Made by a program: the position numbers and the translations under genes | Assembly (NCBI RefSeq): GCF_900109605.1 | Contig: NZ_FOAM01000004.1 | Location: 1-64,000, forward strand | DNA from: Xaviernesmea oryzae | GTDB lineage: Bacteria > Pseudomonadota > Alphaproteobacteria > Rhizobiales > Rhizobiaceae | Direction: 5' to 3' | Length of the DNA stretch: 64,000 nucleotides | Shown: positions 25,980 to 35,854 of the stretch, piece by piece | Position numbering within the stretch: the stretch's first letter is position 1 | How the letters are laid out: the number at the start of each line of letters is the position of its first letter | The notes under the pieces: generated by a model | What the model was told of the DNA's origin: nothing | The model's database searches: none | The model's input: the letters and a program-made list of their open reading frames with translations, nothing else

Positions 25980-27032
25980 TCAGGCTTTGCTGGGCGTAAA
26001 CGGCGCGGGGCGACGATGGGCGCCCTGGCGGGTCAGCATCCAGCCCGGATATTCGGCCGGAAGCGCGCTGACCTCGTCGAGCCGGCGCATCTCCTCCTCG
26101 GAGAGGCTCAACTCGACCGCTTTCAGATTTTCCTCCAGCTGTTCCTGTCGCTTGGCGCCGATGATCACGGTGGTGACGAAGGGCTTGGCGAGGATATAGG
26201 CGAGCGCCACGGCGGCCACCGTCGTACCATGCGCGGCTGCAATCTCCCGCATCAGGGCGACGCAGGCCCAGGCACGGTCCTTTTCAACCGGAGGAAAATC
26301 GAAGTTGGCGCGGCGGCCCTCGCCATTCCCAGGCGCGCCGGGACCATATTTGCCCGAGAGCAACCCACCTGCGAGCGGCGACCAGACCATCAGCCCCATC
26401 TTCTCTTCCTGCAGGAGCGGAACGATCTCGCGTTCCAGATCGCGGCCGGCGATGGTGTAATAGGCCTGCAAGGTCTCGAAGCGGGCAAAGCCCTTGCGCT
26501 CAGAAATTCCCAAAGCCTTGGCGATGCGCCAGGCCTGCCAGTTGGAGACGCCGACATAACGCACCAGCCCGCGCGAGACGAGATCGTCCATGGCGCGCAG
26601 TGTCTCCTCGATGGGCGTGACGGGGTCGGTGCCGTGGATCTGGTAGAGGTCGATATGGTCGGTCTGCAGCCGCTCCAGGCTTGCCTCGACCGAATCCATG
26701 ATATGGCCGCGTGAGGCGCCGCGGTCGTTTGGCTTGTCGCCCATCTGGCCATAGACCTTGGTGGCGATCACCACGTCCTTGCGCGGCACAGCCAGGTTTT
26801 TCAGCGCCTGACCGAGCAGGCGCTCGGATGTGCCGAAGGAGTAGACGTCGGCCGTGTCGATGAAATTGATGCCGGCTTCGAGCGAGCGCTCGACGATGCG
26901 GGTGGCGCCCGCCTCGTCGAGATCGGCGATCGAGCCCCAGGATGAGCCCTTGTCTGCTGCCCCGAAGGTCATGGTGCCCAGGCAAAGTTCGGATACGAAA
27001 AGGCCGGTCTGGCCAAGTTGGTTATAGCGCAT
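25980..27032 (-). CDS. Aldo/keto reductase
   Basis: A 350-residue NADPH-dependent oxidoreductase with a TIM-barrel AKR fold. The catalytic tetrad is visible: Asp59 and Tyr64 in NFIDTADVYSFG, Lys92 in ATKVYGQ, and His133 in DLYQIHGTDP. Cofactor-binding phrases VTTVIIGAKRQEQLEENL near the C-terminus fit the AKR11/12-type group. The substrate is unknown. It is alone on its strand, with no operon partner. Confidence 0.92.
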   Translation of the reverse strand: MRYNQLGQTGLFVSELCLGTMTFGAADKGSSWGSIADLDEAGATRIVERSLEAGINFIDTADVYSFGTSERLLGQALKNLAVPRKDVVIATKVYGQMGDKPNDRGASRGHIMDSVEASLERLQTDHIDLYQIHGTDPVTPIEETLRAMDDLVSRGLVRYVGVSNWQAWRIAKALGISERKGFARFETLQAYYTIAGRDLEREIVPLLQEEKMGLMVWSPLAGGLLSGKYGPGAPGNGEGRRANFDFPPVEKDRAWACVALMREIAAAHGTTVAAVALAYILAKPFVTTVIIGAKRQEQLEENLKAVELSLSEEEMRRLDEVSALPAEYPGWMLTRQGAHRRPAPFTPSKA

Positions 27033-27472
27033 GGATCAAGCTCCTCGGCGCGGGCGGTCGACAAAGCCGGACGGCCTGAACGTGACGGAGACTTGTGCTG
27101 GAACTGTCACGTCCGTGGAGGCCGAAGGCGGCAGCACGGCCGCGTGTGTCGGATTGAGTGCGGGAAACATTGGCGTCCTCTTAATTAAGGAGGGCCCTCA
27201 CAGCATATAGGCAGAAGGATCCAAAAGGAAAGCGGCATCGGTGGGGGCCATGATCGCAGGCGACGGGTGCTGATGCCAGCCTTATTCCGGATGGCGTGAC
27301 AGTCTAGCCAGGATCGGCTAAAGCATGTCGCGCAAGGACGCGCAGCGGCTTTGCACGAGCGTACGACGTTAAAACAAGGACTTATAAAGTGGTGCGCGTG
27401 GATCTGAAAGATCGCGGCACGCTTCGAGCCCTTGGTGCCCTTCCTGCCGTTCCGTCCGGGACCGATGATTCC
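27033..27472. other. Divergent intergenic region before dapE
   Basis: This 440 bp region lies between the aldo-keto reductase start and dapE and should hold both promoters. The frame upstream of dapE stays open to 27389, but those residues do not match DapE. TTAATTAAGGAGGGCCCTC near 27181 is a short AT-rich patch followed by a GC palindrome (GAGGGCCCTC). I see no gene. Confidence 0.5.
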
Positions 27473-28666
27473 ATGACCGCCACAGACCCGATCGCCAATC
27501 TGGCCGCCTTGATCCGTTGCCCGTCCGTTACGCCGGCCGAAGGGGGCGCGCTCACCGCGCTTGAAGCGCTGCTTGGACCGCTCGGCTTCCAGCTGGATCG
27601 TATCCGATCGACGACGCCGGGCACGCCCGATATCGACAATCTCTATGCACGCCACGGAACGCAAGGGCCGCATTTGATGTTCGCCGGCCACACGGACGTG
27701 GTGCCGCCGGGTGATACAGACCTTTGGCGCTTTCCGCCTTTTTCGGCGGAGATCGCGGATGGCATGATGCATGGGCGCGGCGCGGTGGACATGAAGGGCG
27801 GCATCGCCTGTTTCGTCGCCGCCATTGCCCGGCTTTTTGCCCGGGGCGTACGCCTGCCCGGCTCCGTCTCGCTTCTGATCACCGGCGACGAGGAAGGCCC
27901 GGCGATCAACGGCACGCCGAAGCTGCTCGACTGGGCGGTGGCGCGCGGCGAGCACTGGGATGCTTGCCTGGTGGGCGAGCCGACCAATCCGGATGTGCTC
28001 GGCGATATGATCAAGATCGGCCGGCGCGGCTCGCTCTCCGGCATCGTGACCGTGACAGGCGTGCAGGGCCATGCCGCCTATCCGCATCTGGCCGACAATC
28101 CGGTGCGCGGCATTCTGGCGCTTGCCCGCGCGCTGATGGACCCGCCGCTCGACGCAGGCACGCAGGATTTCCAGCCGACCAATCTGGAGGTCACCTCCAT
28201 CGATGTCGGCAATCCTGCCACCAATGTCATTCCGGCCAGTGCCACGGCACGCTTCAACGTCCGCTTCAACGATATCTGGACAGCCGACACGCTGAAGGCG
28301 GAGCTCACCCGACGGCTCGATGAAGCCGCGCGCGACGAAGCGCTGCGGCCCGGACGCGCGCCCGTCCGCTACAGCATGACCTTTGCCGAGCGGCCAAGCC
28401 ATGTATTTTTGACGCGCAACGACCGGCTGATCTCCACGCTTTCAGCCGCCGTGCAAGGGGTGACCGGCCGCACGCCACAGCTCTCGACAACCGGCGGCAC
28501 CTCGGATGCACGCTTTATCAAGGACCATTGCCCCGTTGTCGAATTCGGCCTTGTGGGACAGACCATGCATATGGTCGATGAGCGTGTGGCCCTTGCCGAT
28601 CTGGAAACACTGACGCAGATCTACGAGCGTTTTGTCGAGGACTGGTTTGCCGATGCCGCAGCTTGA
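27473..28666 (+). CDS. dapE: Succinyl-diaminopimelate desuccinylase
   Basis: A 397-residue M20-family zinc hydrolase that frees LL-diaminopimelate after the DapD and DapC steps. Metal and catalytic motifs are FAGHTDVVPPGD (His, Asp), RGAVDMKGG (bridging Asp), TGDEEGPAINGT (catalytic Glu pair) and VGEPT. The C-terminal TTGGTSDARFIKDHCPV carries the Gly/Ser loop. The ATG at 27473 matches the family start (ALIRCPSVTPAEGG). It overlaps the next membrane-protein gene by 14 bases. Confidence 0.96.
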   Translation: MTATDPIANLAALIRCPSVTPAEGGALTALEALLGPLGFQLDRIRSTTPGTPDIDNLYARHGTQGPHLMFAGHTDVVPPGDTDLWRFPPFSAEIADGMMHGRGAVDMKGGIACFVAAIARLFARGVRLPGSVSLLITGDEEGPAINGTPKLLDWAVARGEHWDACLVGEPTNPDVLGDMIKIGRRGSLSGIVTVTGVQGHAAYPHLADNPVRGILALARALMDPPLDAGTQDFQPTNLEVTSIDVGNPATNVIPASATARFNVRFNDIWTADTLKAELTRRLDEAARDEALRPGRAPVRYSMTFAERPSHVFLTRNDRLISTLSAAVQGVTGRTPQLSTTGGTSDARFIKDHCPVVEFGLVGQTMHMVDERVALADLETLTQIYERFVEDWFADAAA

Positions 28667-29249
28667 GGACGTGGGGATCTATCTGAAGGGGCTCTGGCTC
28701 CTCATCCTCGGCAAGCGGGAAGGCTTCGACTGGCTGGATATCAGCGTTCCCGGCGTCTGGCGCTCCTTCGGGGCGATCCCTTGGTGCCTGCCGGCCATGA
28801 CGGTTTCCTGGGCCTCCTGGCGGCTTGCCTATCTTGCGGCCATGCCCGCAGGGACGCCAACCGGACTCGCCTTCATCGCCAAGCTACTGCTGGTCGATCT
28901 TGCCAGCTGGATCCTGCCGCTGCTGCTGGTCGTGGCGCTGTCCCGTCCGCTCGGCTATGACATGCTGCTGGCACCCTTGATCGTCACCACCAACTGGCTT
29001 TCGGTGCCGACCTATTACGCCATGGCCGTTCCCTCGGCGCTGCGCCTCGTCCTGCCGAATGCGGACGGCTTCACGGCCCTCTTGTCGATCCTCGCGCTCA
29101 TCTGCGCGCTTCTGGCGCTGTTTCGCATTCTGCGCGCGATCACCGGCGAGCAGGTGCTGCTTGCCTGGGCGCTCTCGGCCCTCTTCGTCCTGCCCTCGCT
29201 GATGCTGGGAGAAACGCTGCAACGCACACTTGGCCTGATCCCCGGCTGA
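28653..29249 (+). CDS. Conserved rhizobial membrane protein after dapE
   Basis: A 198-residue protein with about five hydrophobic segments (for example LLLVDLASWILPLLLVVAL and LLSILALICALLALF). It starts inside the dapE end (ATG 28653), so it is translationally coupled. I do not know a function; a small membrane protein at this spot, between dapE and truA, is usual in rhizobia. It converges directly on truA with no base between the two stop codons and no visible terminator. Confidence 0.75.
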   Translation: MPQLEDVGIYLKGLWLLILGKREGFDWLDISVPGVWRSFGAIPWCLPAMTVSWASWRLAYLAAMPAGTPTGLAFIAKLLLVDLASWILPLLLVVALSRPLGYDMLLAPLIVTTNWLSVPTYYAMAVPSALRLVLPNADGFTALLSILALICALLALFRILRAITGEQVLLAWALSALFVLPSLMLGETLQRTLGLIPG

Positions 29250-29993
29250 TCAATAATCCACCTGCATGAAATAGAGCCCATCCGGCGGGGCGACCGGGCC
29301 GCAAGCGCGTCGGTCGCGCGCATCCAGGGCTGCGCGCACATCCTCGACGCTCCATTTGCCTTCGCCTGCAAGCTTCAGCGTGCCGGCCAGCGAGCGGATC
29401 TGATTGTGCAGAAAGCTCTGTGCGCTGGCGCGGATTTCGATCAGGTCGCCATCGCGCGTTACATCCAGCCGGTCGAGCGTGCGCACCGGGCTGTTGGCCT
29501 GGCAATGAACCGAGCGAAAGGTCGTGAAATCGTGCTTGCCGACGAGTGTCTGCGCCGCGTCATGCATGCGGCCGGCATCAAGCGCGCGGTGCACCCACCA
29601 GACCCGTCCGGCCTCGAGCGCAGGCGGCGCGCGGCGGCAGAGGATCCGGTAGAGATAATGGCGGCGCGTTGCGGAAAAGCGCGCGTCGAAATCATCCGCC
29701 ACCGCCATGACCTCAAGGATCGATACCCGCTCGCCCGCCTGCCCGAGATGGGCATTCAGCGCCGTACAAAGCTTTTCCGGCACCCAGACGCGGGAGAGAT
29801 CGGCATGGATCACCTGTCCGCGCGCATGCACCCCGGAATCCGTACGTCCGGCCCCGCGGATCGAGACGGTCTCACCGGTCAGCCTGAAGATCGCCCCCTC
29901 GATCGCGCCCTGGGCCGACGGACCGTTTTCCTGACGCTGCCAGCCCACATAGGGAAGGCCGTCATACTCCACCGTCATGCGATAGCGCGGCAT
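29250..29993 (-). CDS. truA: tRNA pseudouridine(38-40) synthase
   Basis: A 247-residue enzyme that makes pseudouridine at positions 38-40 in the tRNA anticodon stem. The catalytic motif [15 protein letters not shown] holds the essential Asp near residue 52. Other signatures are RHYLYRI and [11 protein letters not shown]. Its ATG follows the fmt stop directly, so it is last in the def-fmt-truA run. Its length is normal. Confidence 0.97.
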   Translation of the reverse strand: MPRYRMTVEYDGLPYVGWQRQENGPSAQGAIEGAIFRLTGETVSIRGAGRTDSGVHARGQVIHADLSRVWVPEKLCTALNAHLGQAGERVSILEVMAVADDFDARFSATRRHYLYRILCRRAPPALEAGRVWWVHRALDAGRMHDAAQTLVGKHDFTTFRSVHCQANSPVRTLDRLDVTRDGDLIEIRASAQSFLHNQIRSLAGTLKLAGEGKWSVEDVRAALDARDRRACGPVAPPDGLYFMQVDY

Positions 29994-30929
29994 TCAGGCC
30001 ACCTGCGTCCCGGCGGGAATCGGCAGGCCACGGCGAAATTCCTCGGCCTCCAGCACCTTGCCACCCGCACGCTGTAGCCTCGTCAGCCGGACCGAGCCTT
30101 CCAGACAGGCGATCGTCAGATCGTCGAACAGCGCCGTGCCCGTCTCGCCGCCGGCCGTTTCCAGCGCGCAGGCGAGAACCTTCACGCGCTCGCGCTTACC
30201 GCCGGCCTCCACCTCGAACCAGGCACCGGGGGCCGGCGAGAGGCCGTGAATATGGCGCAGCACTTCGCGCGCGGGCTTTGCAAAGGAGATCCGTGTTTCG
30301 TCCTTGGCGATCTTGGCGGCATAGAGAACGCCCTCTTCGCTCTGCGGGGTCAGCGGCAGGTCGCCCGTCTCCAGCCGCGCCATGGCCTGCACCATCAGCC
30401 GTGCACCTGCCTCCATCAACAGGTCGTGCAGCGTGCCCGCCGTGGTCGCCTCGTCGATCGGCACCCGCTCGGTCAGCGCCACCGGCCCGGTATCGAGCCC
30501 CTTTTCCATCTTCATCACCATCATGCCGGTTTCCCGATCGCCGGCCATAATGGCCCGCTGGATCGGCGCGGCGCCACGCCAGCGCGGCAGAAGCGAGGCG
30601 TGACCATTATAGGCGCCGAGACGCGTGCCGGTGAGAATCGCCTCCGGCAGCAGCAGGCCATAGGCCACGACCACGGCCACATCGGCGTCGAGTGCGCGAA
30701 AGGCCTCGCGGTCCTCATCGGCCTTGAAGTTCAACGGCGTGCGCACGGGGAGCCCCAGCGCCTCGGCGGCATGATGGACGGGCGACGGCGTCAGGTCCAG
30801 CCCGCGCCGGCCGGCCGGGCGCGGCGGCTGGGTATAGACCGCCACAATCTCATGTCCGGCCTCCGCAAGTGCCTTGAGAGTGGCGACGGAAAAGGCGGGC
30901 GTGCCCATGAAAACGATGCGTAACGCCAT
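29994..30929 (-). CDS. fmt: Methionyl-tRNA formyltransferase
   Basis: A 311-residue enzyme that formylates initiator Met-tRNA. Motifs: MRIVFMGTP-like start ([13 protein letters not shown]), the catalytic [19 protein letters not shown] in outline (Asn, His), and [12 protein letters not shown] with the catalytic Asp. The C-terminal OB-like domain covers about 205-305. The ATG at 30929 is chosen because the 37 codons upstream have no family match. It is flanked by def (127 bases upstream) and truA (adjacent). Confidence 0.97.
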   Translation of the reverse strand: MALRIVFMGTPAFSVATLKALAEAGHEIVAVYTQPPRPAGRRGLDLTPSPVHHAAEALGLPVRTPLNFKADEDREAFRALDADVAVVVAYGLLLPEAILTGTRLGAYNGHASLLPRWRGAAPIQRAIMAGDRETGMMVMKMEKGLDTGPVALTERVPIDEATTAGTLHDLLMEAGARLMVQAMARLETGDLPLTPQSEEGVLYAAKIAKDETRISFAKPAREVLRHIHGLSPAPGAWFEVEAGGKRERVKVLACALETAGGETGTALFDDLTIACLEGSVRLTRLQRAGGKVLEAEEFRRGLPIPAGTQVA

Positions 30930-31056
30930 CCGATAGTCCTCCAGGGCTGCGGCGAAGGCAGCGGCAGTCCCGCGCGCCATGTCAAATGCGACGATTGCCG
31001 CAGCCGGCGCATATCTTGCCGACACCAGTCGATCCGGCATTATCCGATCAGCGTTT

Positions 31057-31581
31057 TCAGATCGCCTTGGTCCCGCGCAGCTTCGACGCCTTGGTGAACT
31101 TGCGGATCACCATTTCGCGCTTGAGCTTGGAAATGTGATCGATGAACAGCACGCCGTTCAGGTGGTCGATTTCATGTTGCAGACAGGTGGCCAGAAGCCC
31201 GTCCGCCTCGATCACATGCTCCTGCCCCTCGCGGTCGAGGTGGCGCACGGTAATGGCGGCAGGGCGCTCGACCTCGGCATAGTAATCCGGGATCGACAGG
31301 CAGCCTTCCTCATAGACCGAGCGGGCATCCGAGGCGCTGAGAATTTCAGGATTGATGAAGACGCGCGGCGCCTTCTCCTCGCCTTCCTTGGCGACATCGA
31401 TGACCAGCAGACGACGCGGCACGCCAACCTGCACGGCGGCCAAGCCAATGCCCGGCGCATCATACATCGTCTCGAGCATGTCGTCGGCCAGCCGGCGAAC
31501 CTCGTCGTTCACGCTTTCCACGGATGCGGAAACCTGGCGCAGCACCGGGTCCGGCAAAATGATGAGCGGTTTGATCGTCAT
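31057..31581 (-). CDS. def: Peptide deformylase
   Basis: A 174-residue metalloenzyme that removes the N-formyl group from new proteins. All three motifs are intact: [23 protein letters not shown] (Cys ligand) and [12 protein letters not shown] (HExxH-type ligands). It leads the minus-strand def-fmt-truA group. Confidence 0.98.
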   Translation of the reverse strand: MTIKPLIILPDPVLRQVSASVESVNDEVRRLADDMLETMYDAPGIGLAAVQVGVPRRLLVIDVAKEGEEKAPRVFINPEILSASDARSVYEEGCLSIPDYYAEVERPAAITVRHLDREGQEHVIEADGLLATCLQHEIDHLNGVLFIDHISKLKREMVIRKFTKASKLRGTKAI

Positions 31582-32038
31582 GGCGCTCCCTTATGGCGTC
31601 GGAGCGCATAGACCTGTCGCTCCGGTGCCATGGATCTTTGTTCTGGCATCGGCCTCTTTCAAAACCGGATCCCACTTTTCGGGCCGATGCTCTAGCCCAA
31701 ACTTTGCGGCGAGGGAATTCGCTTTGCACGTAGCGGCACGTCCCTGCCGGTGATTTTGGCGGAAAGATGCATCATGTTCTTGTTTTGATCTAGTGCTTCC
31801 CACAAATTCTGCTAGGTTCGCGTCACCTTGACCGGCACTGGACACGTCTTCCTGGCGCACAGGCAAAGCGGGCGCGGCATCCGGGTCCCCTGATGCGGCT
31901 GGCCTAGAGCGTGAAGCCGTTCGCCGCTCGACGGAGCGATTTGACCAGTGGCATTAAGGTGGATGCTCGCTCCCGCCATCCTTAGCGGCGTGCCTTCCTC
32001 TCCTGGCTGTTTTCGCCTCCTCTGACTGTTCTGGTGCC
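31582..32038. other. Divergent intergenic region between def and rmuC, with a rhizobial palindrome
   Basis: This 457 bp region holds the def and rmuC promoters. Positions 31660-31695 (AAACCGGATCCCACTTTTC then GGGCCGATGCTCTAG) match a palindromic repeat common in Rhizobium/Agrobacterium intergenic DNA. A variant occurs at 54469-54505. No gene is seen. Confidence 0.6.
31660..31695. repeat. Rhizobial palindromic repeat copy
   Basis: The core ACCGGATCCCACTTTTC...GATGCTCTAG is the left or right half of the widespread rhizobial GATGCTC/CGGAAAAGTGG palindrome. Its inner half-sites are recognisable although the hairpin is imperfect. Confidence 0.55.
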
Positions 32039-33232
32039 ATGGCCCGCGATACCCTCAGCTTCGATCATGTTCTCTTCGCCATCGGCGGCCTGCCCATCAC
32101 CCTCGGCCTTCTGCTATCAGGCACCTGCGGGCTGCTGTTGCTGCTGTTTCTCGCGACAGTGCTGCGGCGTGGACGGGTCCAGGAGGCGGCAGAGGCGCGG
32201 ATCGACGTGCTGCTATCCGCACAGGCCGACATGCAGAGCCGCATCGCCACGCTGACCGAGGTTTTCGGCACGCGCCAAGCCGAGCTCAACCGGGCAATCG
32301 GCGAGCGGCTGGATGGCATGGGCCAGAGGATCGGCAGCTCCATTCTGCAGCAGACCCAGGCGACCCATGAAAATCTTCGCCGGCTGCAGGAGCGGCTGAC
32401 CGCCATCGACAGCGCCCAGGCCAATATCCAGACGCTCGCGCGCGACATGGCCGGCCTGCAGCAGATCCTCTCCAACAAGCAGACGCGCGGCGCCTTCGGC
32501 CAGCAGCGCATGGAGACCATCGTTGCCGATGGCCTGCCGCAAGGGGCCTATGCCTTTCAGCCGACGCTGTCCAACGGCGCGCGGCCGGACTGCACCATTC
32601 GCATGCCCAACGGCCAGCCGGCGCTGGTGGTCGATGCGAAGTTTCCGCTCGAAGGCTGGAATGCCATGCGCGCCAGCGAGGACGAAACCGCGCGCCGCTA
32701 TGCCACGCAGCAGTTTCGGCGGGATATGGAGGTGCATATCCGCGACATCGCGACCAAATATCTGCTACCGGGCGAAACCCAGGACACGGCCTTCCTGTTC
32801 GTCCCCTCCGAGTCGATCTTCGCCGACATTCACGAACATTTCGAAGCCATCGTGCAGAAGGCGCACCGTGCCCGCATCGTCATTGTATCTCCGTCGCTGC
32901 TGCTTCTTTCGATCCAGGTGATCCAGGCCATTTTGCGCGACGCCTCCATGCGCGAGCAGGCCCATCTGATTCGCGACGAGGTGGTACATCTGATGGCCGA
33001 TCTCGGTCGGCTCGACGAGCGTGTGCGCAAGCTCCAGGGCCATTTTCTGGCCAGCCAGCGCGATGTCGAGGACATCCTGATCTCCTCGGACAAGCTGCGC
33101 AAGCGCGGCGGGCGGATCGAATCGCTGGAGCTCGACACACCGGCCGCCGCAGCCGAGCCGCCCGTGCCGGCCGCCGATCCCGCGCGGCCGCGCCAGGGCG
33201 GCTTGAAGCTGAGGGTGGTTGACGAGGAGTAA
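32039..33232 (+). CDS. rmuC: DNA recombination protein RmuC
   Basis: A 397-residue protein. An N-terminal TM anchor lies at about 22-42 (GLLLSGTCGLLLLLFLATV). A coiled-coil region (about 50-140) follows, then the RmuC nuclease-like domain: LSNGARPDCTIRMPNG, VVDAKFPLEGWNAM (PD-(D/E)xK-type Asp...K), DTAFLFVPSESIFA and SPSLLLLSIQVIQAILRD. It limits rearrangement at inverted repeats in E. coli; the detailed activity is unsettled. The C-terminal tail is Pro/Ala-rich. Confidence 0.93.
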   Translation: MARDTLSFDHVLFAIGGLPITLGLLLSGTCGLLLLLFLATVLRRGRVQEAAEARIDVLLSAQADMQSRIATLTEVFGTRQAELNRAIGERLDGMGQRIGSSILQQTQATHENLRRLQERLTAIDSAQANIQTLARDMAGLQQILSNKQTRGAFGQQRMETIVADGLPQGAYAFQPTLSNGARPDCTIRMPNGQPALVVDAKFPLEGWNAMRASEDETARRYATQQFRRDMEVHIRDIATKYLLPGETQDTAFLFVPSESIFADIHEHFEAIVQKAHRARIVIVSPSLLLLSIQVIQAILRDASMREQAHLIRDEVVHLMADLGRLDERVRKLQGHFLASQRDVEDILISSDKLRKRGGRIESLELDTPAAAAEPPVPAADPARPRQGGLKLRVVDEE

Positions 33233-33392
33233 GGCGGCGGGCACTGTGCCGCCACATCGGCGGGCAGCCCACGCATGAGCGCGGTCCGCCTTCACCAAGA
33301 AAAACAGCGCCATTGGCAAAAGGCCATATGGCGAAAGGGCATACGGCGTTCGGGGGGATCAAAGCCCGAAGCGGCGCACGGGAGGATAGGCC

Positions 33393-34304
33393 ATGATCAC
33401 CGTTTTCGGCTCCATCAACATGGATCTGATCGCGACGACCGAGAGGCTGCCGCGCCCGGGCGAGACCGTCGCGGGGCGCAGTTTCTCCACAGCGGCTGGC
33501 GGCAAGGGCGCAAACCAGGCGCTGGCGGCGACTCGCGCCGGCGCCCGTGTGCGCATGGCCGGCGCGGTTGGCGCCGACAACTTTGCCGATGACGCATTGG
33601 CGTTGATGACGGAGGCCGGGACGGACCTGAGCTTCGTGCGCACCGCATCTGAGCCTACGGGCACGGCGCATATCCTCGTCGGCGACGACGGCGAGAACGT
33701 CATCGTCGTGGTACCCGGCGCCAATGGCGCGATCGGCGATGGAGAGGCGCGCGCCGCCATCGGCGCCATGAACCGTGGCGACCTCCTGATGCTGCAGCTC
33801 GAAGTGCCCGCAAGCGCCGTGGAGACTGCGCTGAACGCCGCCCGCGCCGCTGGCATTATATCGCTTCTCAATACAGCGCCCCTCACCCCCGAAGCTGCTG
33901 AACTTTCGAGGCTTGCCGACATTGTCGTGGCCAATGAGCACGAGTTTGAGCGGCTTTCCGGCCATGATGTGCTTTCGCCGGACGAGCGGCGCGACGCCAT
34001 GGCGCGCCTGTCGGCAGAAACCGGCCAGACTCTGGTGATCACGCTTGGCGCCGAGGGCGTCATCGCCATCCGGGACGGGCAGTTTCATGAGGCCATGGGG
34101 CTGACCATTACCCCGGTCGACACCGTCGGCGCCGGCGATACGTTCTGCGGCTATCTAGCAGCTGGGCTGGAGGCCGGGCTCGACTTCGACCGGGCGCTAC
34201 GCCGCGCGGCCATCGCCGGCTCGCTCGCTTGCCTGGCGCCGGGCGCTCAGCCAGCCATTCCCCTTGCTGTCGAAGTGGATGCGGCGGAAGCCGAAAATAG
34301 CTGA
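33393..34304 (+). CDS. rbsK: Ribokinase
   Basis: A 303-residue PfkB-family sugar kinase that phosphorylates ribose. The N-terminal motif is GSINMDLIATTERLPRPGE, the first signature is GGKGANQALAA, and the C-terminal one is DTVGAGDTFCGYLAAGLE with the catalytic base Asp. GGGAGG precedes the ATG. A nucleoside hydrolase faces it 600 bases downstream. Together they could release ribose from nucleosides and send it to central metabolism. A tandem 15 bp repeat lies upstream (33315-33344). Confidence 0.94.
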   Translation: MITVFGSINMDLIATTERLPRPGETVAGRSFSTAAGGKGANQALAATRAGARVRMAGAVGADNFADDALALMTEAGTDLSFVRTASEPTGTAHILVGDDGENVIVVVPGANGAIGDGEARAAIGAMNRGDLLMLQLEVPASAVETALNAARAAGIISLLNTAPLTPEAAELSRLADIVVANEHEFERLSGHDVLSPDERRDAMARLSAETGQTLVITLGAEGVIAIRDGQFHEAMGLTITPVDTVGAGDTFCGYLAAGLEAGLDFDRALRRAAIAGSLACLAPGAQPAIPLAVEVDAAEAENS

Positions 34305-34517
34305 CAACGCCTTTCTGGCCTTTCCGATCGTTGTCTCAATACCGTGACTGCCTGGTTTTTCTTGATCAGCACGATGTGATGGAACCAGGCGGGCATGGCC
34401 GCCGTTTCCTGGCCGAACCCGCGCATCAAGGGAAGTTTATGCTTTCCAACCGCGCTGTCAGCCGGCACGGTCCCCACCCGCATTGATGGGCCGCTGCCAG
34501 AACCCAGGGAGCTTTCC

Positions 34518-34850
34518 ATGGCCACGAACGGCATCAACACCGAAAACGATATCCACGCCCTGCGTGACGAAGTCGCCCGCCTGTCGAAGATCGTCTCAGC
34601 CCAAGGCGCGAAGGCTTATAGCGACACCCGCGCCAAAGCCGAGGAAGCGCTCGACGCTGCAGCGCCCGCCGCCCGCAATGCCGTGCGCCAAGTCAAGGCC
34701 GAGGGCCAGGCAATTGCCGAGGTTGCCCGCGAACACCCGGCGGCAACCGGGAGCGTGCTGGTGCTCACCGCCGCACTCGGCGTTCTCGTCGGCTATGTCA
34801 TCGGCGCCGCCAGCCAGCCGCAGCCGAGCTACACCAAGTGGTGGCGTTAA
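34518..34850 (+). CDS. DUF883-like small membrane-anchored protein
   Basis: A 110-residue protein. A charged N-terminal half rich in Ala/Lys/Glu helices (EDIHALRDEVARLSKIV, then RAKAEEALDAAAPAARNAV) leads to a C-terminal TM helix (GSVLVLTAALGVLVGYVIG). This layout is that of the DUF883/ElaB/YqjD family, whose E. coli members anchor stationary-phase ribosomes to the membrane. Here that role is inference. The start at ATG 34518 follows GGGAGC. It ends before a strong bidirectional terminator. Confidence 0.8.
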   Translation: MATNGINTENDIHALRDEVARLSKIVSAQGAKAYSDTRAKAEEALDAAAPAARNAVRQVKAEGQAIAEVAREHPAATGSVLVLTAALGVLVGYVIGAASQPQPSYTKWWR

Positions 34851-34879
34851 GCGCAGTGTGAATGCTGAATCATAAAGCC

Positions 34880-34907
34880 AAGGCCCCTTCCGCCGAAGGG
34901 GCCTTTT
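34880..34907. terminator. Bidirectional terminator between convergent genes
   Basis: AAGGCCCCTTC (34880-34890) pairs with GAAGGGGCCTT (34895-34905), an 11 bp stem with a 4-base loop and short T tracts. It lies between the DUF883 gene and the nucleoside hydrolase stop. Confidence 0.85.
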
Positions 34908-34912
34908 GCACG

Positions 34913-35854
34913 TCAGAACCGCGCCAGCCGCTCGGTCAGAAGCTCGAAGAAGCCTTCGGCGTCGATCTCGCGCATGACATGCGCATTGTGCGGCCGGCCG
35001 GTCACCTGCCACCAGTCCACCACCGTCATGCCCACGGTCAGCGGCGAGAGCGTCTCGATCTCCACATTGCAGGCGCGGCCGCTAAAGAGTTCAGGCCTCA
35101 ACAGATAAGCGATCACCGTCGGATCATGCAGCGGGCCGCCGTCGCTACCGTATTTCTCCACGTCGAAACGCTCGAAGAAATCCAGCCAGCCGGCCATCGC
35201 ATCGCCCACCCGGGTTCCCATCGCGCGGAAACGATCGACCCGGCGCTTCAGCGTCAGAACGCGATGGGTGACGTCGAGCGGCATCATCACAATCGGGATG
35301 CCGGACTTGAAGACGATCTCGGCGGCATCGGGATCGACATAGATGTTGAATTCAGCTGCCGGCGTGATGTTGCCGCCCTCGAAGAAGCCGCCGCCCATCA
35401 TCACCAGTTCCCGGATGCGCGGGGCGATGTCGGGCGCCTTCTCCAGCGCGGTGGCGATGTTGGTCAGGGCCCCCAGCGTGCACAACGTGATCTCGCCCGG
35501 CTCGGCGGCGCGCAGGGTCTCGATCAGGAAATCGACCGCATGAGCGGCCTCGACCGGCATGGTCGGCTCATCGACCTCGAAGCCATCAAGCCCGGTTTTG
35601 CCATGCACATGCTCGGCCGTGACCAGCTGCCGCTTCAACGGGCGGTCGCAGCCTGCATAGACCTTAACCTCGCGGCGGCCGGCGACTTCACAGACCACGC
35701 GGGCGTTCCGGGTCGTCAGCGATAGCGGCACATTGCCGGCGACGGTGGTAATGGCCACCACCTCGAGATCGGCAGGGCTTGAAAGCGCCAACAGAAGAGC
35801 GGCGGCATCGTCCTGCCCCGGATCGGTATCGATAATGATCTTGCGCGGTGCCAC
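34913..35854 (-). CDS. Ribonucleoside hydrolase (IunH-type)
   Basis: A 313-residue calcium-dependent hydrolase that cleaves the N-glycosidic bond of ribonucleosides. The hallmark DTDPGQDDAAALLLAL is at residues 8-23. Also present are VYAGCDRP, GEITLCTLGALTN, GGGFFEGGNITPAAEFN (active-site Asn) and GGPLHDPTVIAYLL (calcium Asp, catalytic His). The start is GTG at 35854 with GAAGAGG just upstream. It functions logically with the ribokinase at 33393. Purine or pyrimidine preference cannot be read. Confidence 0.94.
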   Translation of the reverse strand: MAPRKIIIDTDPGQDDAAALLLALSSPADLEVVAITTVAGNVPLSLTTRNARVVCEVAGRREVKVYAGCDRPLKRQLVTAEHVHGKTGLDGFEVDEPTMPVEAAHAVDFLIETLRAAEPGEITLCTLGALTNIATALEKAPDIAPRIRELVMMGGGFFEGGNITPAAEFNIYVDPDAAEIVFKSGIPIVMMPLDVTHRVLTLKRRVDRFRAMGTRVGDAMAGWLDFFERFDVEKYGSDGGPLHDPTVIAYLLRPELFSGRACNVEIETLSPLTVGMTVVDWWQVTGRPHNAHVMREIDAEGFFELLTERLARF

